Positions 5,620-14,339 of a stretch of DNA of 23,444 nt are shown here, piece by piece (position 1 is the stretch's first letter; each line of letters opens with the position of its first letter). The notes under the pieces were generated by a model that did no database searches, was not told the DNA's origin, and saw only the letters and a list, made by a program, of their open reading frames with translations. The position numbers and the translations under genes are program-made. This stretch comes from Elusimicrobiota bacterium (GTDB lineage: Bacteria > Elusimicrobiota > Elusimicrobia > UBA1565 > UBA9628), in assembly GCA_028871595.1 (NCBI GenBank), contig JAGWMT010000016.1, positions 1 through 23,444 of the forward strand, written 5' to 3'.

Positions 5620-6705
5620 ATGCCGATCGACATTAAAAATCTTCTGACGTTGATGGCCGAAAAGGACATCTCGGACATCCATTTCAAGGCCGATTCCGTG
5701 CCCGCACTGCGCGTGCGCGGCACCATGATCCTGGCCACGAACCTGCAGAAGCTGACCGACGCCGACGTCGCCGCGGTGGCCCAGCAGTTGATGACCAAGG
5801 AGCAGTCGGCGGAGTTCGAGAGGGAGATGGAGCTGGACCTGGCCTACAGCCTCCAGGGCGTGGCCCGCTTCCGCGTCAACGTGTACCGGCAAAAGGGCTC
5901 CATCGGCCTGACCTTGCGCGTGGTGCCCATGAAGCTGCGCACGTTCGAGGAGCTGAACCTGCCCGCGGACGCCATGACGAAGCTGGGCGCGGAAAGCCGC
6001 GGGTTGATCCTGTTCTCCGGGATCACCGGCGCGGGCAAGACCACCACGCTCAACAGCTTTCTCAACCATCTCAACGCCAACCATCAATACCGGATCATCA
6101 CCGTCGAGGATCCGATCGAGTATTTCCATGTGGACCAAAAGTCCACAATCGTCCAGCGCGAGGTCGGTTTGGACACGCACGGCTTCGGCAACGCGCTGAA
6201 ACACATCCTGCGCCAGGACCCCGACGTGGTCGTCATCGGCGAGATGCGCGACCTGGAGACCATGCAGGCCGCCATCTCCGCGGCCGAGACCGGCCATCTG
6301 GTGCTTTCGACCATCCACACCCTCGACGCCACCCAGACCGTGGACCGCATCGTGGACGTGCATCCCGCGCACCAGCACGGCCAGGTGCGCCAGCAGCTGG
6401 CGAACTGCTTGAAAGGCGTGGTCGGCCAGCGCTTGGTTCTCTCCAAGGACGGGAAGTCCCGCTTTCCGGCCACCGAGGTCATGATCGGCAACAGCATCGT
6501 GCGCCGCCACCTGCTTGAGGGCAAGACCGCCGAGCTGCGCAAGGTCCTGGAGGGCGGCGCGTACTACGGCATGCACACCTTCGACCAGGATCTGCTGCGC
6601 CTGTTCGCCGAGGGAAAGATCGACGACAAAACCGTCCTGGAAGAGGCGACCAATCCCGAGGACGTCGCCCTCCGCTTGAAGGGACTGGGTTCCGGCGGCG
6701 AGTGA
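5620..6705 (+). CDS. pilT: PilT-family type IV pilus retraction ATPase
   Basis: A 361-residue secretion-type ATPase of the PilT/PilU family. The N-terminal PAS-like part opens with the typical DISDIHFKADSVPALRVRG. Motifs follow in order: Walker A GITGAGKTTT (about 134-143), Asp box ITVEDPIEY, Walker B DPDVVVIGEMRD (about 200-211) and His box GHLVLSTIHT. PilT hydrolyses ATP to depolymerise pili, powering twitching and DNA uptake. The C-terminal AIRNLIRE-type motif of PilT appears altered: the matching stretch is SIVRRHLLEGKTAELR. That leaves PilU or a lineage-specific paralogue possible. It starts 12 nt after the BMC operon with only a weak ribosome-binding site, and its stop overlaps the start region of the next gene. 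Confidence 0.9.
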   Translation: MPIDIKNLLTLMAEKDISDIHFKADSVPALRVRGTMILATNLQKLTDADVAAVAQQLMTKEQSAEFEREMELDLAYSLQGVARFRVNVYRQKGSIGLTLRVVPMKLRTFEELNLPADAMTKLGAESRGLILFSGITGAGKTTTLNSFLNHLNANHQYRIITVEDPIEYFHVDQKSTIVQREVGLDTHGFGNALKHILRQDPDVVVIGEMRDLETMQAAISAAETGHLVLSTIHTLDATQTVDRIVDVHPAHQHGQVRQQLANCLKGVVGQRLVLSKDGKSRFPATEVMIGNSIVRRHLLEGKTAELRKVLEGGAYYGMHTFDQDLLRLFAEGKIDDKTVLEEATNPEDVALRLKGLGSGGE

Positions 6706-6707
6706 CG

Positions 6708-7556
6708 ATGGCCGACGACCCGCAGCGTCCGCCCGACGACATCCAGGGCATCCTTTCGGATCTGGACGATATCCTATCGGATATCTCCGGGTCCGCGGGC
6801 TCGGGAGACGCCGCCGTCGAGCCGCCGAAACCGGTCGAGGCCGTCAAGCCTCCCCCGCCTCCACCCGCGCCCCCGCCGCCGGCCCCCGCGCCCGCCGACG
6901 ATTTGAAGATCGAGCTGGCGCCGCGCGCCGGCTCCCTGCCGGCTCCCAAAAAAATAGAGACGCCGAAGCCGGTCGATCCGCCCAAGCCGATGGCGTCGGA
7001 TTCCAAGCCGCCTCTGGAAATCCCGATGGGCGTCGCGCCGCCTCCGCCTGCGGCCCCCGCGCCGAAGCCCGTGGAGGCTCCTCAACCGGTCGAGCCCCCG
7101 AAGGCCGCGCCGGCGCCGGCGCCGGCGCCCGCGGCCGCTCCCGCTCCCGTCGCGAACCTGGAGGATATTCCGGCCGGCGCCGCGAAGGATCAGATTCGCC
7201 GGGTCGCGTTCGTCCACACCTTCGCGTGCGCCGAGGCGCGAGCCGCCTTCGCGGCGTTCCTGTCCCAGGCGGCGCGCACGATCTCGAAGAAGCCGTTGTA
7301 TCTCCGCCAGGTGCTGTCGCTGGAGGTCGACGGGGTCAGCGATCCCAACGCCATATTCGAGAAGGCGCGCGCGGCGAAGGCCGTCGCCGTCCTGGCGGTG
7401 GTGGAGGGCTGGCCGTCGGCCAAGGTGGACGCGCTGGAGGAGGCCTGCTCGCGCGGCGGGCTGCAGTTCCGCGCCGTGTCTCCCGGAGACGTGCAGAAGA
7501 AATCCACCGCGGTCGACGTGATCGTGGATATGATGCTTCTGCCGGGCGAGGCGTAA
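6708..7556 (+). CDS. Proline-rich protein with C-terminal alpha/beta domain, function unknown
   Basis: A 282-residue protein. Residues 1-30 are acidic with a short helix (DIQGILSDLDDILSDIS). Residues about 35-150 are low-complexity Pro/Ala with several PKPVE repeats and are surely disordered. Residues about 160-282 form a compact domain (RRVAFVHTFA, AKAVAVLAVVEGW, LQFRAVSPGD, VDVIVDMMLLPG) with the strand-helix pattern of a small Rossmann-like or receiver-like fold, but without recognisable phosphorylation residues. A GTG at 6702 overlapping the pilT stop is an alternative start. It is wedged between PilT and a DnaA-like ATPase with ATGA-type overlaps, so it probably acts with them. I do not recognise the family. 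Confidence 0.8.
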   Translation: MADDPQRPPDDIQGILSDLDDILSDISGSAGSGDAAVEPPKPVEAVKPPPPPPAPPPPAPAPADDLKIELAPRAGSLPAPKKIETPKPVDPPKPMASDSKPPLEIPMGVAPPPPAAPAPKPVEAPQPVEPPKAAPAPAPAPAAAPAPVANLEDIPAGAAKDQIRRVAFVHTFACAEARAAFAAFLSQAARTISKKPLYLRQVLSLEVDGVSDPNAIFEKARAAKAVAVLAVVEGWPSAKVDALEEACSRGGLQFRAVSPGDVQKKSTAVDVIVDMMLLPGEA

Positions 7557-9358
7557 TGGAGCGTTGGGAGATACGCGCGACGCCCAGCGCCGAGGACCCC
7601 GACCGCCATCTCCTGTTGCTGCAGGGCGGACCGGTGGACGTGGCGTCCCTGCTGAAGAAATTCGGCGCGCTGATGGGGCGCCCGTCTCCCACGCAGGGGG
7701 AAGGCTTTAACCTGTGCATGGTCCTGCACCGGCTCAAACCGGACTCCCGGGCGAAAATGGAAGCCTATTTGCGCCAGGTCGCCCCGGAGGCGGCCCCGGC
7801 CCCGGCGCCCGCGCCAACGCCCGCGCCGGTTCCCGCCGCGCCGCCTCCGCCTACACCTACACCTCCACCGCCGCCTCCGATGCCCGATTTGGCGCCGCCC
7901 GCGCCGACGCCGCCGGTTCCGACCCCGCCGATGCCGGAACTGGCCCCGCCGCCGCCTCCTCCGCCGCCGATGCCGGAACTCAAGCCTCCGGCGCCCGCCG
8001 CCGTCGAGCCGCCGCTGGTGTCGCTGATCCCGGACCCCGTTCCGCCTCCGTCCGTCCCGATCGTCCCGGCGCCGGTTCCAACTCCAGCGCCCATACCCGC
8101 TCCGGCCGCGACGCCGGCGCCCGCGACCGCCTCGGTCGCGCCGCCGGAGTCCGCCGTCGAGACACCGCTCCAAGTGGAGCTGCGCCAGGATTGGACGATG
8201 GAGACCTTGATGGTCGGCGCCTACAACCGCTTCGCGCACGCCGCGGCGGCGTCCGTCATCTCTTCGCCCGGCTCGATGTACAACCCGCTCTTTCTCTACG
8301 GCGTCCCGGGGACGGGAAAGTCGCACATGCTCCACGCCATCGGCGGGGCGCTGTCGAAAGGCCTGGGCGGCGCCGTCCTCCTCTCCACTTCAGGGACCCG
8401 GCTGTCGCGTTCGGTGAACGCCGCGCTCGCGCGCAAGAGCATGGCGGAGATCGACGTCAAGCTGAACAACTCGAAGGCTCTGCTCATCGACGACATCCAT
8501 TTGCTGGCGGTGTCCGATCAGAACAAGGACGCGCTGGCGAAGGTCTTCAAGTCGTTCTTCGACCGGCATCTGCAGGTCATCATCACCTCCCTGTACCCGC
8601 CCAAATCGTTGGGCGCCCTGGAGGAGGCCCTGAAGTTCTCGTTCGCGAAGGGCTGGTCCGTGGATCTGAAGATGCCCAGCCCCGCCGTCCAGCGCGATCT
8701 GATCGCGTCGGCCTCGGACCGGGCCGGTTCGGGCTTCGGCAACGACGAGGTCGCGGCCCTTCACGAGAAGCTCTCGCAGTGGGGCTACCAGGATATGACG
8801 GTGTGGCTCAAACGCCTCATCATCTACAAGAAGGTCCGCGAGCAGGCCGGCCAGCCGGCCTCCCTGCAGAACCTGCTGGCCCTGATCTACGACCCCGTTC
8901 TGGTGGGCGGCGCCGAGGCGCCCAAGCCGCCGGAGGGCGGCTTCAAGCCGCCGTCGGCGGGCCCCGACGCGCCGGCGATGGCCGTCATCTCTCCCACGGG
9001 CCAGGAAGGGGTGGGCGCCCTCGCCGCGTCCCTGTTTTACGAGGTCGGCTCCAGAAACGGCTTCACGCAGGCGTACCGCCATGCGCTGTGGGAGACCTAC
9101 GATCCCGCCGTGCCTTTCGGCGTGCCGTTCACCATCGGCGAGATGTGCGCGCGCGCCGGCGTGCGCCGCGCGCTGATCATCGGTCCGACGCCCGATTCCC
9201 CGCTGGGGCCGCGCTCCGCGGAGGTCGCGCACGCCGTGCGCCGCATCCTGGAAAGCTTGGGCGTCGAGATGGCCTGGATTCCCTACGGGGGACTCCAGCT
9301 CGGCGCCCATTACCTGAACGCCCATCTGGACCTGACGCCGTTGCCGCCCCGCTCATGA
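7556..9358 (+). CDS. DnaA-like AAA+ ATPase with proline-rich linker and novel C-terminal domain
   Basis: A 600-residue protein in four parts. Residues 1-75 are a small folded N-terminal domain. Residues about 76-203 are a Pro/Ala linker with repeats such as PPMPEL. Residues about 205-440 are a DnaA-type AAA+ module: LMVGAYNRFAHAAA and MYNPLFLYGVPGTGKSHMLH (Walker A) mirror DnaA VGxxNRFA and NPLFIYGG, with Walker B LLIDDIHLL. Residues about 470-600 are an unrecognised alpha/beta domain (MAVISPTGQE, RRALIIGPTPDSPLGPR, WIPYGGLQLGAHYL). The DnaA DNA-binding domain is missing, so it is not the replication initiator. It is more likely a switch or scaffold ATPase. The ATG overlaps the previous TAA and its TGA overlaps the kinase ATG. 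Confidence 0.85.
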   Translation: MERWEIRATPSAEDPDRHLLLLQGGPVDVASLLKKFGALMGRPSPTQGEGFNLCMVLHRLKPDSRAKMEAYLRQVAPEAAPAPAPAPTPAPVPAAPPPPTPTPPPPPPMPDLAPPAPTPPVPTPPMPELAPPPPPPPPMPELKPPAPAAVEPPLVSLIPDPVPPPSVPIVPAPVPTPAPIPAPAATPAPATASVAPPESAVETPLQVELRQDWTMETLMVGAYNRFAHAAAASVISSPGSMYNPLFLYGVPGTGKSHMLHAIGGALSKGLGGAVLLSTSGTRLSRSVNAALARKSMAEIDVKLNNSKALLIDDIHLLAVSDQNKDALAKVFKSFFDRHLQVIITSLYPPKSLGALEEALKFSFAKGWSVDLKMPSPAVQRDLIASASDRAGSGFGNDEVAALHEKLSQWGYQDMTVWLKRLIIYKKVREQAGQPASLQNLLALIYDPVLVGGAEAPKPPEGGFKPPSAGPDAPAMAVISPTGQEGVGALAASLFYEVGSRNGFTQAYRHALWETYDPAVPFGVPFTIGEMCARAGVRRALIIGPTPDSPLGPRSAEVAHAVRRILESLGVEMAWIPYGGLQLGAHYLNAHLDLTPLPPRS

Positions 9359-11325
9359 ACGGCTACCCGGCCGGCGCGTGCGCGGCGGCGGCGGCGCTGG
9401 TCGCCGCGATCTCCGCCGCGGCCGCCTGGTGGACCTTCCAGTTCCGGCGCCAGCTCCCGCTGGAGCGGGCGCTGCGCGCCAAGGACGCCGAGTTGGACGC
9501 CGCGCGCCGCCTGGCGGGGCGTCTTCTGGACGCGCAGGCCATGGCGCGCCGGCCCGCCCAGGCCGTGGCCGAGGCCGCGGGCCGCGCGCTGGACGCCTTG
9601 CGCGGCCTGCATCCCGGTTTGGCGCTGGCCGCCGTCGCCCGCCGTCCCGACGGCAGCGCGGCGCTGCTGGCCCACCGCGGCGGGGCCTGGGCCCACGTCC
9701 CGCTGCCCGCCCTGCGCCTGGACGCCGGCTTCCTGGCCCGCGCCGCGGCCGAGGGCGAGTCGGAGTGGGTCCTGGAGCGCCAGGGCGGCGCGGGGAACGA
9801 TCCCTTGGCCCGCGCGCTCGCCGGCCTGGGCTTCATCGCCGCGTCGGCCCGCGGCTGGACCGGCGAGGAAGGCGCCGCCGGGGCGCTGATCGCGGCCCAG
9901 ACGGAGCCGGGCCCGGCGCTGGCCGACGCGCGCGAGAATCTGGCCATGGCCGGGGCGGCGCTGCGCTCCGCGGCGCTGCTGGCCGAAGGCATCGCGCGCA
10001 TGTCGGAGACCCGCGAGCGCCTGCAGGGCGGCCTGTCCGCCGCCATGGAGGAACTGACCCAGACCCACGACCGCCTGATCCGGAAGTCGAAGGAGGTCAA
10101 AACCCTTCACGACGTGGCCCAAGCCATGGTCACGCGGGTGGGGCGCGACATCTCCTCCTTGGGCGCCATCGTGGCCATCGTGGCGCGCGCCCTGGAGGCC
10201 GACCTGGTGGCGTTCCTGATCCTGGACGAGACCACCGGCGAGCTGGTGACCCAGCCCGGCGCCTACGGCCTGGAGGGCGACGAACAGCTGTACCGCATCC
10301 CCGTCACCGAGTCGCGCTCGTCGTCCGTGCGCGTGTTCAAGACCCGCAAGGCGTTCATGAGCGACGACGCCCAAAACGACCCCGGCGTCATCGCCCGCTA
10401 CGCCCAGCTTTGGAAGGTCCACTCCCTGCTGGTGGTGCCCTTGGTGGTGGAGGATCGCGTGCTGGGCGTCATGCGCGTGGGAAGCCGCCGCCGAAAGGCC
10501 TTCGGAGACGACGCTTTGGCCCTCGTCACCGTCGTGGCGGAGGAGGCTTCCATCCTGGTGGAAACGGCCATGTTGAACCGCCGTTTGGCCGAAACGGCGG
10601 AACAATTAGCGGCCCTCAATCGTATGAAAGATGAGTTCGTGTCCACCGTCAGCCATGAATTCAAGACTCCGTTGACCACGATCACCGGGTTCTTGAGCGT
10701 CATGCTCGACGGTGAGACGGGGACCATGAACGAGCAGCAGATGAAATTTCTCCAAATCGCCAAGTCGGCCGCCAAGCGCCTGTCCGGGCTGGTCTCGGAC
10801 CTTTTGGATCTCTCGCGCCTGGAGGGGGGCGCGAAGATGGAGCTCCACTCCGTGGACCTGGTCGAACTGGTCACTCAAAGCGTCGAGAACCACCAGCCCA
10901 TGGCGGCCGAGGGCGGCAAATCCTTGGTCTGGGCCCCGCCCGCGTCCGCCCTGTCGCCGGTCGCCGGCGACCAGCGCTGGCTGGGCTTGGTGGTGGACAA
11001 CCTCATCAGCAACGCGCTGAAGTTCACCCGCCCCTCCGGCAAGGTCGTGGTCGAGGCCCGGGACAAGGGCGAATTCCTGATGGTGTCCGTGTCCGACGAC
11101 GGCATCGGCATCCCGCTCCAGGACCGGGAGAAGATCTTCGAGCGTTTCTATCGCGCGTCCAACCGCGCCGAGGTCAACGCCCCCGGCACCGGCCTGGGCC
11201 TGGCGATCGCGCGCGAGGTGGTGGGCAAGCACGGCGGCAAGATCTGGTTCGATTCCGAGCCCGGACAGGGCACGGTGTTCCGCTTCGTCGTCCCCGTGTC
11301 CCGCGAGGGACGGGAGTTCCCGTGA
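9355..11325 (+). CDS. Membrane GAF-domain sensor histidine kinase
   Basis: A 656-residue hybrid-free histidine kinase. One N-terminal membrane helix (about 5-27) is followed by a degenerate GAF-like region (about 60-200), a coiled segment, a clear GAF domain (about 255-410, including SLLVVPLVVEDRVLGVMRVG), a HisKA domain with phospho-acceptor His434 in STVSHEFKTPLTT, and an HATPase_c domain with N box LISNALKFT, G1 DDGIGI, F box FERFYRA and G2 GTGLGLAIA. All catalytic boxes are intact. There is no receiver domain, and no response regulator gene in this window. The ATG overlaps the DnaA-like gene (ATGA) and the stop overlaps the next start (GTGA). Around 10590-10780 the codons become clearly less GC-rich than elsewhere in the gene. 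Confidence 0.95.
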   Translation: MNGYPAGACAAAAALVAAISAAAAWWTFQFRRQLPLERALRAKDAELDAARRLAGRLLDAQAMARRPAQAVAEAAGRALDALRGLHPGLALAAVARRPDGSAALLAHRGGAWAHVPLPALRLDAGFLARAAAEGESEWVLERQGGAGNDPLARALAGLGFIAASARGWTGEEGAAGALIAAQTEPGPALADARENLAMAGAALRSAALLAEGIARMSETRERLQGGLSAAMEELTQTHDRLIRKSKEVKTLHDVAQAMVTRVGRDISSLGAIVAIVARALEADLVAFLILDETTGELVTQPGAYGLEGDEQLYRIPVTESRSSSVRVFKTRKAFMSDDAQNDPGVIARYAQLWKVHSLLVVPLVVEDRVLGVMRVGSRRRKAFGDDALALVTVVAEEASILVETAMLNRRLAETAEQLAALNRMKDEFVSTVSHEFKTPLTTITGFLSVMLDGETGTMNEQQMKFLQIAKSAAKRLSGLVSDLLDLSRLEGGAKMELHSVDLVELVTQSVENHQPMAAEGGKSLVWAPPASALSPVAGDQRWLGLVVDNLISNALKFTRPSGKVVVEARDKGEFLMVSVSDDGIGIPLQDREKIFERFYRASNRAEVNAPGTGLGLAIAREVVGKHGGKIWFDSEPGQGTVFRFVVPVSREGREFP

Positions 11326-12413
11326 GGCGCGCCGCTTTCGCCGTCGCCCTGCTCCTGGCCTCGGGCTGCGCCGCCCTGCGCCCGGGGCCCACCAAGGCCG
11401 GCGTGGCCGTGCGCGTCTCCACCCGCGAGAAGGCGGCCGCGCGCCGCGAGGCTTTGGAGTCCGCCCTTCCGTTTTTCCTGGACCCCGCCGCGCGGCGGGA
11501 GAAAAGCGCCGCCCTGGAGGCCGTGGTGTTCTCCCAACCGGGGCCGTTCATCGGGCGCAGCCGCCTGCCCAAGAAGGGGGCGTGCGTCGTCGAAGTCCGT
11601 CTCGACCGTTTGTCCGCCGCCCTGCAGAGAGCCGGCCTGGTCCGGCCGCCGGGCTACGCGTACGGCCCCGAGCTGCTGCTCATCGCCTTCGGCGACCGGA
11701 AGACCGGACCCGACGGGACCGAGCGCTTCGCCGCCGACGTCTTCGAGACCGCCTTGTTCGGCCGCGGCATCCAGGCCAAGGACGCGGACGACGACCTGAT
11801 CAAGCTGAAGCACCCCTTGAAGGCCAAGACCGAGGAGGGCGCCGCCGTCGAGGCCCTGTCCGAGGGCTGGTCGTGGATGACGGCCGGGCGCGTGGCCGTG
11901 TCAGCGGCGCAGGAGCCGCAGACGGCGCTGTGGCGCGGCCGGGCGCGGCTGAGCGTCGCTCTGTACGGCGTGGCGGGCTCCACGGCGCCCACGCGACTGG
12001 ACGCGGACGGCGAGGCGGTGGACGTCTCCTCGAACCCCGCGGTGGCGCGCGCCATCGAGGACGCCGCCCAGCAGGCCGCGCAGCTGGTGGACGCCGACAT
12101 GGCCCGCCGGCACGCGGGCCGGGCCATCGTGGCGGTGTTCGTCTCGGGGTACAAGGATCCCGCGTACCTGAGCCGCGTGCTCCGCGATCTGCGCGGAGTC
12201 CCGGGGGTGGAGGGCGCGGCCTTGGTCGGCTGGCGGGATTTGGACGACATGGCCCTCGTCCACGCCTACGTGGACGGGCTTCACGCCGATCTGCTCACCG
12301 CGCGCCTGCTGCGGGGAGACGCCTCCCTGCGCGTCGGTTCCGTCGAGTCGGAGGACGGACGCATCCAGTTGGACGGCCCCGAAGCCTCGGCCGCCCAGGA
12401 CCGGGGGGACTGA
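11322..12413 (+). CDS. Predicted lipoprotein, function unknown
   Basis: A 363-residue protein starting at GTG within the kinase stop (GTGA). Residues 1-16 are a lipoprotein signal with lipobox LASGC, so Cys16 is the expected lipidated residue. There is no Asp directly after it, which argues for outer-membrane sorting if the host is Gram-negative. The rest is soluble alpha/beta. A C-terminal part (about 270-350; AIVAVFVSGYKDP, VPGVEGAALVGWRDLDDMALVHAYVDG, HADLLTARLL) has the repeating beta-alpha-beta rhythm seen in periplasmic CsgG/FlgT-like lipoproteins. This is only a shape resemblance. It is the last gene of the PilT/DnaA-like/kinase series and may be its envelope partner. Confidence 0.85.
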   Translation: MRRAAFAVALLLASGCAALRPGPTKAGVAVRVSTREKAAARREALESALPFFLDPAARREKSAALEAVVFSQPGPFIGRSRLPKKGACVVEVRLDRLSAALQRAGLVRPPGYAYGPELLLIAFGDRKTGPDGTERFAADVFETALFGRGIQAKDADDDLIKLKHPLKAKTEEGAAVEALSEGWSWMTAGRVAVSAAQEPQTALWRGRARLSVALYGVAGSTAPTRLDADGEAVDVSSNPAVARAIEDAAQQAAQLVDADMARRHAGRAIVAVFVSGYKDPAYLSRVLRDLRGVPGVEGAALVGWRDLDDMALVHAYVDGLHADLLTARLLRGDASLRVGSVESEDGRIQLDGPEASAAQDRGD

Positions 12414-12414
12414 C

Positions 12415-13959
12415 ATGCTCTCCCGAGTCAACAGCCTGGGCCTGCGCGGCGTCGAGGGTTTCCCCGTGGTGGTGGAGCTGGACTTGGCCGGCGGCCTGCC
12501 GGCGTTCGCCACGGTCGGCCTGCCCGACGTCGCCGTGCGCGAGGCGCGCGAGCGCGTGACGGCCGCGGTGCGCAACTCCGGGTTCAAGTTCCCCTCGCGG
12601 CGCATCACCGTGAACCTGGCGCCGGCGCGGCCGCGCAAGGAGGGCAGCCACTACGACCTGCCGATCGCCGTGGCCCTGCTGGCGGCCTCCGGCCAGGCGC
12701 CGTCGGGGGCCTGGGAGAAGGAGTGGTGCTTCGTCGGGGAGCTTTCGCTGGACGGCCGCGTGCGGCCGGTACCGGGCGTGCTGGCCATGGCCGAGCGCGC
12801 GCGGGACGAGGGCTACCGGGTCATCGTGGTCCCGGAAGACAACGTCGCGGAGGCCGCCGCCGCGGGCCTGCGCGCCCTTCCCGTCGGCGACCTGCGCGAG
12901 GCCGTGGGCCTTTTGAGCGGCCGTCCGGCGCGGACCGCGACCGCCGCCGTTCCCGCCGCGCCCGCTCTGGACGCGCCCGGCGAGCCGGACTTGGCCGACG
13001 TGCGCGGCCAGGCCGCGGCCAAACGGGCTCTCGAAATCGCGGCCGCGGGCGGGCACAACCTGCTTCTCATCGGCCCGCCCGGCACGGGCAAATCCATGCT
13101 CGCCCGCCGTCTTCCGGGCCTGCTGCCGCCGATGAGCGAAGCGGAGGCGGTCGAGGTGACCAAGATCCAGTCGGCGTGCGGACGGGCTCCGCAGGGCGGC
13201 CTGGCGCGCGCGCGTCCGTTCCGCGCGCCCCACCACGCCTGCTCGGCGCCGGCCTTGGTGGGGGGCGGACCGTCGGCGCGGCCGGGCGAGATCTGCCTGG
13301 CGCACGGCGGCGTCCTGTTTCTGGACGAGCTGGCCGAATTCCCGCGCCCCGCTTTGGAAGCCCTCCGTCAACCGCTGGAGGACCGGGCCGTGCGCGTCGC
13401 GCGCGCGAAGGATTCGCTGGAGTACCCGGCGCGCTTCCTGCTGGTCGCGGCGACGAACCCGTGCCCGTGCGGCTGGCGCGGCCACCCGCGCCGGGCCTGC
13501 TCGTGCGCGGCCCCCACGGTGGCGCGCTACCTGGGCCGCCTGTCCGGGCCGTTGTTGGACCGCGTGGACCTGCAGGTGGAGACCCCGTCGGTCGCGTTCG
13601 GCGACTGGGCGGGTGACGGAGCGCCCGTCGAAGGGAGCGCCGCCGCGCGCGTCCGCGTGGCCGCCGCGCGCGAACGCCAGCGGGAGCGTCTGGGGGCGGC
13701 TCCGGGAGCCCTGAACGCGTTCACTCCGGCCGCCGACGCGCGGCGTCACGCGCGCCTGGACGGGCGCGGGTTGGCCGTTCTGGAGGCCGCGGAACGCGCC
13801 GCCGCGCTGTCCGCGCGGGCGTTGGACCGAGTCCTGCGGGTCGCGCGCACGATCGCCGATCTGGCGGGAGACGAACGCGTCGGCGCGGCGCACTTGGCGG
13901 AGGCCCTGCAATACCGGGCGTTGGACCGGCTGCGCGCGGTCCTGGAGGAACAGCGATGA
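12415..13959 (+). CDS. comM: ComM/YifB-family Mg-chelatase-like AAA+ ATPase
   Basis: A 514-residue protein of normal family length. Residues 1-130 are the S5/Lon-like N-terminal domain (VNSLGLRGVEGFPVVVELDL, VGLPDVAVREARERV, VNLAPARPRKEGSHYDLPIA). The AAA+ core has Walker A GPPGTGKSML near 220-229, Walker B LFLDELAEF near 301, and the cysteine-bearing ATNPCPCGW and CSCAAPTVARY segments. A C-terminal Mg_chelatase helical domain contains RALDRVLRVARTIADL. ComM is a hexameric helicase that promotes branch migration during integration of transformed DNA. It lies 1 nt after the lipoprotein stop and four genes before dprA, another transformation gene. The TGA overlaps the next ATG. Confidence 0.96.
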   Translation: MLSRVNSLGLRGVEGFPVVVELDLAGGLPAFATVGLPDVAVREARERVTAAVRNSGFKFPSRRITVNLAPARPRKEGSHYDLPIAVALLAASGQAPSGAWEKEWCFVGELSLDGRVRPVPGVLAMAERARDEGYRVIVVPEDNVAEAAAAGLRALPVGDLREAVGLLSGRPARTATAAVPAAPALDAPGEPDLADVRGQAAAKRALEIAAAGGHNLLLIGPPGTGKSMLARRLPGLLPPMSEAEAVEVTKIQSACGRAPQGGLARARPFRAPHHACSAPALVGGGPSARPGEICLAHGGVLFLDELAEFPRPALEALRQPLEDRAVRVARAKDSLEYPARFLLVAATNPCPCGWRGHPRRACSCAAPTVARYLGRLSGPLLDRVDLQVETPSVAFGDWAGDGAPVEGSAAARVRVAAARERQRERLGAAPGALNAFTPAADARRHARLDGRGLAVLEAAERAAALSARALDRVLRVARTIADLAGDERVGAAHLAEALQYRALDRLRAVLEEQR

Positions 13960-14339
13960 AGAAAATTATTTTTCTGGCGGCGGTGACCGGCGGATTCTGG
14001 TGGTACGCGTCCCATAAATTCAATTTCGCGGACACCATGACCTACGCCCAGAAGCACCCGTCGTCGTCCTGGGCGCCCGCCGTCGAATACTCGATCGGCA
14101 TGGTGTACTACCAGCGCGGCGATTATCCGAAGGCTCAGGAGACCTTCACCCAACTGCTCACCGATTTTCCCACGGGCCAGTACGCCGCGCGGGGCCTGCT
14201 GCGGCTGTCCGAGGCCGCGGAGGAGAACCGCGACTGGGCCACGGAGAAGGAAACCTTGGACCGCTTCCTGACGGACTTCCCCGATCATCCGGACCGCAAC
14301 ATGGCGCAGAAGCGCCGGGAACTCCTGTACAACAAATGA
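13956..14339 (+). CDS. Small membrane-anchored TPR-like protein
   Basis: A 127-residue protein. Residues 3-17 (KIIFLAAVTGGFWWY) form a short hydrophobic anchor or signal. The rest is helical with TPR-like repeats: AVEYSIGMVYYQRGDYPKAQETFTQLLTDFP, then ARGLLRLSEAAEENRDW and ETLDRFLTDFPDHP. This pattern resembles BamD/YbgF-type tetratricopeptides that act as periplasmic scaffolds. Its ATG overlaps the comM stop (ATGA), and a GGAGG lies at the right distance inside the end of comM. No specific partner can be named. Confidence 0.86.
   Translation: MKKIIFLAAVTGGFWWYASHKFNFADTMTYAQKHPSSSWAPAVEYSIGMVYYQRGDYPKAQETFTQLLTDFPTGQYAARGLLRLSEAAEENRDWATEKETLDRFLTDFPDHPDRNMAQKRRELLYNK

Noticed and set aside
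6841..8120. Repetitive Pro/Ala-coding DNA as a CRISPR-like or tandem repeat array
   Set aside because: The repeats are irregular CCG/GCC codon runs encoding disordered linkers, with no constant repeat-spacer structure.
12295..13911. 538-codon - strand open frame opposite comM
   Set aside because: Same type of codon mirror. ComM on the + strand has complete motifs.
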